From positions 62,001 to 126,000 of the forward strand of contig NZ_VTUZ01000012.1 in assembly GCF_008369935.1 (NCBI RefSeq): a stretch of 64,000 nucleotides of DNA. Direction: 5' to 3'. A program made the position numbers and the translations under genes. This document shows, one piece after another, positions 16,442 to 26,300 of the stretch (the first letter of the stretch is position 1; the number at the start of each line of letters is the position of its first letter). Source of the stretch: Paraburkholderia panacisoli. Its GTDB lineage: Bacteria > Pseudomonadota > Gammaproteobacteria > Burkholderiales > Burkholderiaceae. Below the pieces are notes generated by a model. That model was given only the letters and a program-made list of their open reading frames with translations, ran no database searches and had not been told where the DNA came from.

Positions 16442-17761
16442 ATGGCTAGTCCCGCAGATCCGCTCCACCATCCCGGCGCGGGTGCGCCGCCTTCCACCTT
16501 CGAAGAGGCGACCTACCGCAAGGTCACCTGGCGGCTCGCGCCGCTCCTGATGCTCTGCTACGTGGTCGCGTATCTGGACCGCGTGAACGTCGGCTTCGCG
16601 AAGTTGCAGATGAGCAGCGACCTCGGCCTGAGCGATGCGGTTTACGGCTTCGGCGCGGGGATTTTCTTCGTCGGCTATTTCATCTTCGAAATTCCGAGCA
16701 ACGTGATCCTGCATAAGGTGGGCGCGCGCGTTTGGATCGCGCGGATCATGGTGTCGTGGGGCATCATCTCGATGCTCACCATGTTCGTCACCACGCCGAC
16801 CATGTTCTACGTGATGCGCTTTCTGCTCGGCCTCGCCGAAGCGGGGTTCTTCCCCGGCATCATCCTTTATCTCACTTACTGGTATCCGGCGCACCGGCGC
16901 GGGCGCATGACCACCTGGTTCATGACGGCGATCGCGCTGTCGGGGGTGATCGGCGGGCCGGTGTCGGGTTATATCCTGAAAAGCTTCAACGGGGTGAACG
17001 GCTGGCATGGCTGGCAGTGGCTGTTTCTGCTCGAAGGGGTTCCGTCGGTGATCGTCGGGGTCATGGTGTTCGCGATGCTGGATGATCGCATCTCGAAGGC
17101 CAAATGGCTGACGAAGGAAGAGCAGCAATTGCTCGAGCGTCATGTGTCGGCGGAAGAAGCGACCAAGCATGACATGCCGATTCGTCAGGTGCTCACGAAT
17201 GGGCGTGTGTTGATGTTCAGCTTCACGTACTTTTCGTTCGTGATGGGCTTGTATGGGGTGAGCTTCTGGCTGCCGACGATCATCAAAGCGACCGGCGTGA
17301 CCGATGCGTTCATGATCGGGCTATTGTCCGCGATTCCGTTTGCGGCGGCGGTGGTGGCGATGGTGCTGGTCGCGCGTAGTGCTGACCGGCAGCGCGAGCG
17401 GCGGTGGCATATTGCGTTGCCGGCGTTTGCGGGGGCGGTAGGGCTCGTGCTCTCGGTCGTGTGGGCGCACAACACGGTGCTGGCGATGGCGTCGCTTACG
17501 CTCGCGACGATGGGCATCCTCACTACCCTGCCGCTGTTCTGGAGTTTGCCTACGGCGATTCTCGCCGGCACGGGCGCGGCTGCCGGGATCGCGATGATCA
17601 ATTCGATCGGCAATCTGGCGGGCTTTCTCAGCCCGTACGCGGTGGGCTGGCTCAAGCAGGCAACCGCGGCGAACGATTCCGGCATGTACATGCTGGCCGC
17701 GTTCATGGTGCTGGGCAGTTTGCTCGCGATCAGCGTGCCCGCGAAGATGGTTAATAAGTGA
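16442..17761 (+). CDS. MFS transporter, anion:cation symporter family
   Basis: This 439-residue major facilitator has about 12 membrane helices and is of the ACS (phthalate/hexuronate/tartrate permease) type. Seen are YLDRVNVGFAKLQM in helix 1, the GFGAGIFFVGYFIFEIPSN segment of helix 2, and the helix 4-5 stretch GLAEAGFFPGIILYLTYW, both hallmarks of ACS transporters of organic acids. A central loop holds charged residues (KAKWLTKEEQQLLERH). GAGGAGAC precedes the ATG. It ends the ALDH-SDR-MFS cluster; a 9-bp hairpin (17771-17779 with 17800-17808) follows its stop. Confidence 0.92.
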   Translation: MASPADPLHHPGAGAPPSTFEEATYRKVTWRLAPLLMLCYVVAYLDRVNVGFAKLQMSSDLGLSDAVYGFGAGIFFVGYFIFEIPSNVILHKVGARVWIARIMVSWGIISMLTMFVTTPTMFYVMRFLLGLAEAGFFPGIILYLTYWYPAHRRGRMTTWFMTAIALSGVIGGPVSGYILKSFNGVNGWHGWQWLFLLEGVPSVIVGVMVFAMLDDRISKAKWLTKEEQQLLERHVSAEEATKHDMPIRQVLTNGRVLMFSFTYFSFVMGLYGVSFWLPTIIKATGVTDAFMIGLLSAIPFAAAVVAMVLVARSADRQRERRWHIALPAFAGAVGLVLSVVWAHNTVLAMASLTLATMGILTTLPLFWSLPTAILAGTGAAAGIAMINSIGNLAGFLSPYAVGWLKQATAANDSGMYMLAAFMVLGSLLAISVPAKMVNK

Positions 17762-18039
17762 GGGGGTGAGGCGAAGTCCTTGCGGTGCTCTGCCACAGGG
17801 GACTTCGCGTTAGGTCGCGGTCGTGTTAAATGCTGCGACGACTGTGGTGACGTCGAACTTCGCATTAGCACTCAACTGCGGAGCGCTTGCCGAAAAACTA
17901 GCGCCGTTAGGCGCGCTTCGCTTCACAACACACGCTTCCAATAAGCACCGTCACCCCGCAGCATTTTGGTGGGGTGACGCAGAAAGTTAAAATTCCGACG
18001 GTCGTGCCGTGCCGTAAAAGTTGAACAAGGGCGGTCGCG
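17762..18039. other. Gene-poor stretch with inverted repeats
   Basis: No supported gene lies here. Two perfect 9-bp inverted repeats are seen: GCGAAGTCC at 17771-17779 with its complement at 17800-17808, and CGTCACCCC at 17949-17957 with its complement at 17971-17979. Neither has a T-run. Local composition is less GC-rich than the flanking genes. Confidence 0.5.
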
Positions 18040-18621
18040 ATGCCCTGTTCATTAGCGTTTTGGAGTACCCGTTTCGCTTGGCACTCCAGCCGCCGCCTTG
18101 TCGGTGACCGCAAGCGGCAGATCCATCTGCAGCGACGCAAGCGCGTCGGCATTGAGCGAGGGCCAGTCGACGCACTCCAGTATGAAAAGCTTGCCCTTTC
18201 CGCGTTCGATTTATGCGACCGGCAGGTAGGTCAACTGGACACCTTGATCACCCTTGCGTCATCGATAGTTAGAATTCCTGCGATTACGAGCCACGAAAGA
18301 AAACGTCGTCAGACGCTTCTCGAATTGCTCGTGGACACGGCCGAGCAGTATCAGCAGGAACTCGAATGCGACCGTGAGCTGTTCCAGGTGATTGCACTCG
18401 ACGCGAAGAGCATCCCGCGCAGCCGCATCACGGCGCAGCATGCGACGAAGTTGCTGGCTGAAGCATCGCAAAGAGCAAAAGCCCGCATCGACGAAGCAAA
18501 CGCTTCGCCCCGCAAAAAACCATCCGCGAAATGCGCGATGACGTTGATCCCGATCGCTGCACAGCAACCGGTCACTGCACCACACCAGGCGATCAAATCA
18601 GACAGCAGGCAGCACAAATAG
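18040..18621 (+). CDS. Hypothetical protein
   Basis: I do not recognise this 193-residue ORF. It has no signal peptide or membrane span. The middle (about residues 85-150) looks like helical, charged sequence (ERKRRQTLLELLVDTAEQ, KLLAEASQRAKARIDEA), resembling small regulatory or DUF3077-like proteins only in general character. The first 50 residues are basic and may not be translated. Codon use is mixed, with more A/T-ending codons than the neighbours. Points in favour are AAGGGCGG just before the ATG and a strong hairpin just after the stop. It is a possible orphan or recently acquired gene. Confidence 0.4.
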   Translation: MPCSLAFWSTRFAWHSSRRLVGDRKRQIHLQRRKRVGIERGPVDALQYEKLALSAFDLCDRQVGQLDTLITLASSIVRIPAITSHERKRRQTLLELLVDTAEQYQQELECDRELFQVIALDAKSIPRSRITAQHATKLLAEASQRAKARIDEANASPRKKPSAKCAMTLIPIAAQQPVTAPHQAIKSDSRQHK

Positions 18622-18623
18622 AA

Positions 18624-18649
18624 ATGGCCGCAGCACCGGCTGCGGCCAT
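18624..18649. terminator. Hairpin after hypothetical ORF
   Basis: A perfect 11-bp stem (18624-18634 with 18639-18649) with loop ACCG starts 2 bases after the ORF stop. There is no U-run on either strand, so termination efficiency is uncertain. It sits between the converging hypothetical ORF and hemY. Confidence 0.6.
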
Positions 18650-18711
18650 CGAATAGCGATTTCAGAGGCTTAAAGCAGTGCGCCAGAAATCACGCACGCT
18701 CCACCAAAACC

Positions 18712-19902
18712 TCAAACAATATTCATCGCCAACGCACTCTCCCGATAATGCTGGCTAGCCTTATCGCTATCGCCAAGCTGCTCATGCAGCCGCGCCAACG
18801 CACGATGCGAGCGAATCCTCAGCGTCTCGTTATCCGCCAGCTTCAGCGCACGTTCAAGGAACGACTGCGCCTTGCCCCACAACTGCTGATGCAGGCACAA
18901 CCGGCCCAACGCAAACAGCAAATCCGCATCTTCCGGCCGATCCTTCTGCCATGCCTCGGCCTTCTGAATCAGCGGCAACGCATCCCCCGCCGTGGTATCC
19001 GGATAACGACGCAACAACCGCGCATCCCAGTTCTGCGCGAGCGCTTCCTCAACGATCTTGCGCGCATCCTGCGGCCGATTCAGCGCGACCAGCAATTCGG
19101 CGGCAAGATCCGCAAGACGCGGCGAATGCCGCTCGGTCGTCGACAGCGAACCCCACAGTTCCAGCAAAGCATCGGCGTTATGCCGTCGGTCGCGCAACAG
19201 ATTCTCCGCCGCCAACTGACGCAGACGCACCGCCACCGCCGGATGAATCGCCTCGCGCTTTTCCAGCGTCTTGACGAGCTTGAGCACTTCGCCCCAGTTC
19301 TTCAATTGCTGCTGCGCGCGCAACATGATCTGCTGCGCGTGAATGCGCCGCGCGCCCTGCGATTGCATTTCGGTCAGCGCGGTCAATGCGCCGTCGGCGT
19401 CGCGGCCGTCGGCGCGCATGTCGGCGGTCGCCATCAGACGCGCGTCCTGCCAGTCGTTTTGGTCGATCTGCGCGAGCCATTCGTCGCGCCGCGCATATTC
19501 ATGCATGCGATGCGCGGCGGTGGCGGCGATCAAGCCGGCCGCGCCCTTGTTATCGCCGTTCGAGAGCGCATCCTTGGCGGCTTTTTCCGCGCGCGAGAAA
19601 CGCCCCGCGTATAGATTGCCGATCGCGTCACGCAGCGCGGCGTGCGCCTTCGCGACCCGCGCGCGCGCCCGGTAAGCGGCCACGCGCTGCGGCATGCGCC
19701 AGATATTGCGGATGATGCGCAACAGCGCATAGAGCACGATGAACAACACCACCATCGCGACCACGAACAGATTCAGCGACACGTCGACGCGGTACGGCGG
19801 ATAGATCAGCAGCACCTGCCCCGTGTCGAAGCGCCCGACCACCGCCAGCATCACCGCGATGGCGAACAGCAACGCAAGCCATAGAAGTCCCCGGATCGCC
19901 AT
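18712..19902 (-). CDS. hemY: HemY protein (TPR membrane protein of the heme operon)
   Basis: This 396-residue inner-membrane protein matches the HemY_N plus TPR architecture found beside hemX in proteobacteria. Two hydrophobic helices occupy about residues 5-22 and 42-66, with a cytoplasmic remainder of repeated TPR helices (for example DLLFALGRLCLHQQLWGKAQ near the C-terminus). It is not the protoporphyrinogen oxidase that shares the name in Bacillus. It starts 2 bases after hemDX ends, so it is the third gene of a hemC-hemDX-hemY operon. Its biochemical role in heme synthesis is unsettled. Confidence 0.93.
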   Translation of the reverse strand: MAIRGLLWLALLFAIAVMLAVVGRFDTGQVLLIYPPYRVDVSLNLFVVAMVVLFIVLYALLRIIRNIWRMPQRVAAYRARARVAKAHAALRDAIGNLYAGRFSRAEKAAKDALSNGDNKGAAGLIAATAAHRMHEYARRDEWLAQIDQNDWQDARLMATADMRADGRDADGALTALTEMQSQGARRIHAQQIMLRAQQQLKNWGEVLKLVKTLEKREAIHPAVAVRLRQLAAENLLRDRRHNADALLELWGSLSTTERHSPRLADLAAELLVALNRPQDARKIVEEALAQNWDARLLRRYPDTTAGDALPLIQKAEAWQKDRPEDADLLFALGRLCLHQQLWGKAQSFLERALKLADNETLRIRSHRALARLHEQLGDSDKASQHYRESALAMNIV

Positions 19903-19904
19903 GA

Positions 19905-21926
19905 TTAACCTCGGCTCCGGTATTGATTGACGGCTTGCAGGCTGGTGTCCAGATTCGGCAGCGCGACCGCGGCCGAACCCGCGTCCACCTGCTTGACCAG
20001 ATCGATCACGGTCTGCGTCTGCTTCGACGAGTCGTCGAAATAGCGCGCGAGCGCGGACTGCGCTGCCGTCAGGTCGGACTTCAGCGTGGTCTGATTGCGC
20101 GAGAGCAGCGCAAGGCGCGCGGACAGGAGGCGCAGCTTCAGGTTCTGACGCACGAAGTAGCCTTGATCCGGCGTGACCAGCATCGCGTCGGCGTTATCGA
20201 TCCGGCGCACCTGCACGAGGCTCGTCAACTGCTCGCCGACGCCGGCGGTCACCTCGTGCAGCCACACTTCCCAGCGCGGCTTGCCGGTGGCCGCGGCCAC
20301 CTTCGCGGTGTCGGCCCACGTAGCCGCTTGCGGCGTGGCATGCGGGATCGGCGCTTCGCCGGAGAGCGGCAGGCTGTCGACGTGATCGATCGCGTTGTCG
20401 AGCTTGATCGCCATGCCGGTGAGGTCGGTGGAAGGCGCGGCCTTCAGCTTGTCGATGTCCAGCGCGATGGCCTTGCGCACCGCGACCGCCTGCGGGCTAT
20501 CCGACGCGGCGAGGCGCGTGTCCGCGCTTTGCAGCGCGAACAGCGCGAGCTGCGTGTTGCCGGTGAGCTGCAACTGCTGGCTCGCCGCCGACAGCATCTG
20601 CCCCACTTCGGCGAGCGTCCAGTCGTCACGATTGCGTGCGAGATCCGTGTATTGCTGTTGCAGCGCCTGCTGCGCGGCTTGCGCATCGGCGAGCTTGCCT
20701 TCCAGTTGCGCGACCTGCGCATCCGACTGATGCACCGTGGCCAGCGCCTGCTCGGTCTTGATGCGCAGTTCGTTGGTCTGGGTGTCGTTGGCCTGCTGAC
20801 GTTGCGCGAGTTGCTGCTCGCTGCGCTCCACCTTGCGATTGAGCGCAAAGCCGCCCACGCCCGCCGCACAAGCAATGATCACGACGACAAACCACAGCAG
20901 CGGTCCGCTCGCGCTGTGGCGCTTTTGCGCTTCGTACGGCGTGAAGGGGGGATTCGGCGGCAACGCGGTGGTCGCGGCCGGCTGGGGGGAAGCGTTCGTG
21001 GATGCGTTCGTTTCTGTCATGCGTGATTTAGCCGGTGAAGAAGCCGGGTTGGACGGTACCGGTTGAACTACGGGCGGAACGGCGGCAAGCAGCGCGCGGA
21101 CAATGCGTTCGTCGCCCGCGCCGGACACCGTAATCCTATCAAAACCCAATGCCCGAGCGGTCTGCGCGATTCGGGGGTGCGGCGCGACGAGCTGCGCGTG
21201 CTTGAGTTGCGCGATCTCGTCGGCGGTCAGATGCTCCTGCGCGAGTTCGTGCAGATTGCGCACGCCTTCGGAACTGGTCAGCAGCCACGCATGCGGCGCG
21301 CCGGCGAGCAACGCGTGCACGCGCGCCCAGCCGCCGATGGACGGCTCCGGCACGATGCGCCGATACGCGGCGACCGTTTCGACTTCGGCGCCGGCTTCGC
21401 GCAGACGGTCGGCGAGCCATTCGCGCCCGCCGTCGCCGCGCACGATCAGCACGCGCTTGCCTTCGAGATTCGCCTCGCCGAGCGACGCGTCGATGGCCGC
21501 GAACAGGCCTTCGGAGTCGAAGCTCGCCGCTTCGTCATCGGCGCCGGACGCCGGGCTGATCACGCGATGCGCCGGCGCGGCGACGCCGTGGCGCGCGAGC
21601 GCCTGCACGCTGCCCGGCCCGACCACGCCGATCGGCAACGCATGCGGCCAGATGCCGTCGCGGCGCGCGAACGCTTGATCGATGGCATTCGGCGAAACGA
21701 ATACGACCAGCGCGTAGCGTTCGAGCGCAGCGAGCGCCGCGCGCAACGGTGCTTCGTCCGCGACGGGCGCGATGTCGATCAGCGGGAAGTCGAGCGTGGC
21801 GACGCCGGCGGCGTCGAGTTGCCGGATCAGTTCGCTCGACTGACCGGCCGGTCGTGTAATCACAACCGTGAACGCCGCCTTGCCGGCGGAGAAAGCTGCG
21901 TTGCCTGGGATGTCGGCCGCCATCAC
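19905..21926 (-). CDS. hemDX: Fused uroporphyrinogen-III synthase HemD / membrane protein HemX
   Basis: This 673-residue protein joins two usually separate genes. Residues about 15-285 are HemD, the cyclase making uroporphyrinogen III from hydroxymethylbilane (VVITRPAGQ at the N-terminus, VFVSPNAID, LIVRGDGGREWLADRLREAGAEV, LLTSSEGVRNL). A Pro/Ala/Ser linker follows, then a single membrane helix (LLWFVVVIIACAAGVGGFAL) and a long Gln/Ala-rich coiled coil and HemX domain. A Met at residue 303 (coordinate 21020, MTETNAS) looks like the former hemX start. The fusion is known in Burkholderia-like genomes. It overlaps hemC by 4 bases (21923-21926). The methyltransferase label often given to HemX is unsupported: no such fold is visible. 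Confidence 0.93.
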   Translation of the reverse strand: MMAADIPGNAAFSAGKAAFTVVITRPAGQSSELIRQLDAAGVATLDFPLIDIAPVADEAPLRAALAALERYALVVFVSPNAIDQAFARRDGIWPHALPIGVVGPGSVQALARHGVAAPAHRVISPASGADDEAASFDSEGLFAAIDASLGEANLEGKRVLIVRGDGGREWLADRLREAGAEVETVAAYRRIVPEPSIGGWARVHALLAGAPHAWLLTSSEGVRNLHELAQEHLTADEIAQLKHAQLVAPHPRIAQTARALGFDRITVSGAGDERIVRALLAAVPPVVQPVPSNPASSPAKSRMTETNASTNASPQPAATTALPPNPPFTPYEAQKRHSASGPLLWFVVVIIACAAGVGGFALNRKVERSEQQLAQRQQANDTQTNELRIKTEQALATVHQSDAQVAQLEGKLADAQAAQQALQQQYTDLARNRDDWTLAEVGQMLSAASQQLQLTGNTQLALFALQSADTRLAASDSPQAVAVRKAIALDIDKLKAAPSTDLTGMAIKLDNAIDHVDSLPLSGEAPIPHATPQAATWADTAKVAAATGKPRWEVWLHEVTAGVGEQLTSLVQVRRIDNADAMLVTPDQGYFVRQNLKLRLLSARLALLSRNQTTLKSDLTAAQSALARYFDDSSKQTQTVIDLVKQVDAGSAAVALPNLDTSLQAVNQYRSRG

Positions 21927-22942
21927 TCGCCGGTCGCCGCGCTGTCCGCTGCACCGCCTGCGTCCGACCCGGCGGCGGGACCACTGGCGGTGCTGAGCGC
22001 GCGCACGATCTCCAGCGCGCCTTGCTGTTCGAGCGCGCTCGCCACTTCCTGGCCGAGCGCAAGCGCGCGTTCGACGGTGGGCGCGGGCGCCGACGCCTGC
22101 GCGCTCAGCACGCGCTGACCGTCGGGCGTGGCGACGATGCCACGCAGATGCAGCGCGCCGTCATGCCAGCTTGCATAGGCGGCGAGCGGCACTTCGCAAC
22201 TGCCGCCGAGCGCGCGCGACACCATGCGCTCCGCTTCGACCGCGGCGGCCGTGTGTTCGTGATGCAGCGGCGCAAGCCATGCGGCGAGGTCGGCGCGATC
22301 GGCGCGAATCTCGATGCCGAGCGCGCCCTGGCCGGCGGCGGGCAAGCTGTCTTCCGGATCGAGCAGCGCGCGGATGCGCTCGCCCAGACCCAGGCGCTTC
22401 AGCCCGGCGGCGGCAAGGATGATGGCCGCGTAGTCGCCGCGATCGAGTTTCGACAGACGCGTGTCCAGGTTGCCGCGCAACGGCCGCACTTCGAGATGCG
22501 GATAACGCATGCGCAACATTGCTTCGCGGCGCAGGCTGGAGGTGCCCACCACCGCGCCGGCCGGCAGTGCGGCGAGCGAGTCGTACTGGTTGGACACCAG
22601 CGCGTCGCGCGGATCTTCGCGCTCCATCACCGTGGAAAGCACAAAGCCCGCGGGCAATTCCATCGGCACGTCTTTCAGCGAGTGCACGGCGAGGTCGGCG
22701 CGGCCATCGGCCAGCGCGGCTTCCAGTTCTTTGACGAAGAGGCCCTTGCCGCCGACCTTCGACAACGTGCGATCGAGAATTTGATCGCCGCGGGTCGTCA
22801 TTCCAAGGATTTTTACGTCACAAGATGGATATAATTTGTGCAGCGCACATTGCACATGCTCCGCTTGCCACATCGCCAGGCGGCTTTCTCGCGACGCAAT
22901 CACAAGCGTGTGGGGTGGCGTGGAATACGTCTCGGTGTTCAT
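21923..22942 (-). CDS. hemC: Hydroxymethylbilane synthase (porphobilinogen deaminase)
   Basis: This 339-residue enzyme polymerises four porphobilinogens to hydroxymethylbilane. The family start VIASRESRLAMWQAEHV, the KGLFVKELEAAL and DLAVHSLKDVP motifs (active-site Asp in the latter), SSLRREAML, and the dipyrromethane-cofactor Cys249 (GGSCEVPLAAY) are intact. The ATG at 22942 gives the normal N-terminus; an open frame upstream to 23173 is non-homologous. After the enzyme core there is an Ala/Ser/Gly-rich tail of about 20 residues. Its last bases overlap hemDX, implying coupling. Confidence 0.96.
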   Translation of the reverse strand: MNTETYSTPPHTLVIASRESRLAMWQAEHVQCALHKLYPSCDVKILGMTTRGDQILDRTLSKVGGKGLFVKELEAALADGRADLAVHSLKDVPMELPAGFVLSTVMEREDPRDALVSNQYDSLAALPAGAVVGTSSLRREAMLRMRYPHLEVRPLRGNLDTRLSKLDRGDYAAIILAAAGLKRLGLGERIRALLDPEDSLPAAGQGALGIEIRADRADLAAWLAPLHHEHTAAAVEAERMVSRALGGSCEVPLAAYASWHDGALHLRGIVATPDGQRVLSAQASAPAPTVERALALGQEVASALEQQGALEIVRALSTASGPAAGSDAGGAADSAATGE

Positions 22943-23346
22943 TAGCTTGCTGATCGAATGACGGGATGTAATAACAATCAATGTTAGCACGCGCCCTTGT
23001 GTCCCAAGGCACAGCGGAGCGCCGTGCCGGCGCGGTATCGATGGAGGAGACGGGCTTCGCGCGGCGCGCGCCTGCCCCATCCCGGCCTGTTCATGCACGG
23101 TCGTTCGCGCACCGCGCGCCGGCTTGCGGGATGATGCAATGCGGCGCACCGTACGTCGCCTGCTTGCGTGCATGGTGCGCGCACACTCGGTGCGCTGCGT
23201 GCGTTGCGTGCGTGTATGCGGCCCCCTCTCCGGCGTATCGCCATCGGTCCAGACCGTTTCGTGCAGTTCACGTTGCAGTTCATAGTGCAGTTCCGCAGTA
23301 GCAGTTCATCACTTAACAGACCCTGGCTTCCCTGAGGAAACCCATC
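22943..23346. other. Divergent hemC/ppc region with 12-bp iterations
   Basis: These 404 bases separate the divergent hemC and ppc genes. Four GCAGTTC words occur at 23263, 23275, 23287 and 23301, with 12-, 12- and 14-base spacing, ending about 40 bases before the ppc start. A GC-rich stretch at about 23180-23215 has repeats of TGCGTGCG. No convincing gene is seen. Confidence 0.6.
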
Positions 23347-26300
23347 GTGACGTCTTCCGGATCGGCGCGCCCTGCCCGCCGCAACACTGCATCGCCCAAC
23401 GCTCGCGCGGCCCATGCCGCTGCGCCCTCGGCTTCCGCCGCTACCGACGCTACTACCGATGCCAATACCGGCATCGCAGCCCAGGCCGCGTCGACAGCCG
23501 GCAAACGCGCCGGCAAAACCGCGTTGGCTGCCAAAGCCTCCAAGGCCGCGAAGACCTCCACGCCCGTCAAGACGGAAAAAGCGGTAAAGGCAGCAAAGGC
23601 GGACAAGCCGGCCAAGGCCGGGTCCACGAAAATCAAGGTGGTTGCATCGAGCGTCGCCGCTGCGCAGGCCGCCACAGTGCCGGAACTACAGGCCGTGTCG
23701 GCGGACACACCCATCCCTTCGCCGAAAAACAGCGGCCGCACACGAGAGAACAAGGACCATCCGCTGTTCCAGGACATCCGCTACCTCGGCCGCCTGCTCG
23801 GCGACGTGCTGCGCGAGCAGGAAGGCGACGCGGTGTTCGACGTCGTCGAAACGATCCGGCAGACCGCCGTGCGCTTTCGCCGCGAGGACGACAGCGCCGC
23901 CGCGCAGACACTCGACAAGAAGCTGCGCTCGCTGAGCCCGGAGCAAACGGTCAGCGTGGTGCGCGCGTTCAGCTACTTCTCGCACCTCGCGAACATTGCC
24001 GAAGACCGTCACCGCAATCGCCGTCACCGGATTCACGCGCTGGCCGGCTCGACTTCGCAACCGGGCACCATCGCCCATGCGCTGGAGCGGCTCGTCGAAG
24101 CCGGCGCGGCTGCCACGCCGGTGTTGCAGCAGTTCTTCAACGACGCGCTGATCGTGCCGGTGCTGACCGCGCACCCGACCGAAGTGCAGCGCAAGAGCAT
24201 TCTCGACGCGCAGCATGACGTCGCGCGGCTGCTCGCCGAACGCGACCAGCAATTGACCAACCGCGAACGCGCGCACAACGAAGCGATGCTGCGCGCGCGC
24301 GTCACCTCGCTGTGGCAAACGCGGATGCTGCGCGACTCGCGCCTGAGCGTCGCCGATGAAATCGAAAACGCGCTGTCGTACTACCGCACTACCTTCCTCG
24401 AGGAAATCCCGGCGCTCTATGCCGACATCGAAGAGGCGCTCAAGGAGCACGGCCTCGAAGCGCGCCTGCCGCCGTTCTTCCAGATGGGCAGCTGGATCGG
24501 CGGCGACCGCGACGGCAATCCGAACGTCACCGCCGAGACGCTCGAAAACGCGATCACGCGCCAGGCCGCAGTGATCTTCGAGCATTACATGGAGCAGGTG
24601 CACAAGCTCGGCGCGGAATTGTCGGTGTCGAACCTGCTGGCCGGCGCGAGCGACGCGCTCAAGGAACTCGCGGCCGCGTCGCCCGACCAGTCGCCGCATC
24701 GCACCGACGAGCCGTACCGGCGCGCGCTGATCGGCATGTACACGCGGCTCGCCGCGAGCGCGCGCGTGCGTCTGGGGGAAGGCAGCGTGCCGGTGCGCAG
24801 CGCGGGTCGCGGCGCGGCGCCGGTGCGCGCCAAGCCCTACGGCGACGCCTCCGAGTTCGTGCGCGATCTGCACGTGCTGATCGATTCGCTCGCCGAGCAT
24901 CACGGCGCGCCGCTCGCCGCACCGCGTCTGTCGCCGCTCGCGCGGGCCGCCGAAGTGTTCGGCTTCCATCTGGCGAGCATCGACCTGCGCCAAAGCTCCG
25001 ACATCCACGAAGCGGTGATCGCCGAACTGCTCAAGCGCGCGGGCGTCGAGGAAGACTACGCGGCACTTCCCGAAGCGGACAAGCTCGCCGTGCTGCTCGC
25101 GGAACTGTCGCAGCCGCGCATGTTGCGCCTGCCGTATGCCGAGTACTCCGAGCTCGTGAAGAGCGAACTCGGTGTGCTCGAAGAGGCGCGCGTCACGCGC
25201 GAGAAGTTCGGCGCGCGCGCGGTGCGCAACTACATCATTTCGCACACGGAGACCGTCAGCGATCTGGTCGAAGTGATGCTGCTGCAAAAGGAAACCGGCC
25301 TGCTGCGGGGGCGTCTGGGCGATGTGAACGATCCGGCCTACGCGGGCCTGATGGTGATCCCGCTGTTCGAGACGATCCCCGACTTGCGCAACGCGCCGCA
25401 CATCATGCGCGATCTGATCGCGCTGCCGGGCGTCGACACGCTGATCGAACACCAGGGCAACGAGCAGGAAGTGATGCTCGGCTACTCGGACAGCAACAAG
25501 GACGGCGGTTTCCTCACGTCGAACTGGGAGCTGTATCGCGCCGAACTCGCGTTGGTGTCGCTGTTCAACGAGCGCGGCGTGACGCTGCGCCTGTTCCACG
25601 GACGCGGCGGCACCGTCGGCCGTGGCGGCGGCCCGACCTATCAGGCGATTCTGTCGCAGCCGCCGGGCACCGTCGACGGCCAGATCCGCCTGACCGAACA
25701 AGGCGAAGTAATCGCCAGCAAGTTCGGCAATCCCGACATCGGCCGGCGCAATCTGGAGACGGTGGTGGCCGCGACGCTCGAAGCGTCGCTGTTGCCGCAC
25801 GGCAATGCGCCCGATCAACTGCCGGTGTTCGAAGAGACGATGCAGCAGTTGTCGGACGCGGCGATGGCCTCGTATCGCGCGCTGGTCTACGAAACGCCGG
25901 GCTTCAAGGAATATTTCTTCGAGTCGACGCCGATCTCGGAGATCGCCGAACTGAACATCGGCAGCCGGCCGGCCTCGCGCAAGCTGCAGGACCCGAAGCA
26001 ACGCAAGATCGAAGATTTGCGCGCGATTCCATGGGGCTTCTCGTGGGGCCAATGCCGGTTGCTGCTGACCGGCTGGTACGGCTTCGGCGCCGCGGTGGCC
26101 GCGCATCTCGACAGCGCGCCGAGCGACGCCGAACGCGCGCGCCGTCTCGCGCTGCTGAAGAAAATGCACAAGACCTGGCCGTTCTTCTCGAACCTGCTGT
26201 CGAACATGGACATGGTGCTGGCGAAAACCGATCTCGCGGTCGCGTCGCGCTACGCGGCGCTGGTGTCGGACAAGAAGCTGCGCAAGCACGTGTTCGAGCG

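Noticed and set aside
17870..17912. Integron attC-like ends (ACTCAAC and GTTAGGC)
   Set aside because: The core words fit the consensus, but the segment between is short and not palindromic, and no integrase or cassette is near.
19905..21020. Uroporphyrinogen-III C-methyltransferase activity for the HemX half
   Set aside because: No methyltransferase (CobA/CysG) motifs are present; the region is a membrane helix plus coiled coil.
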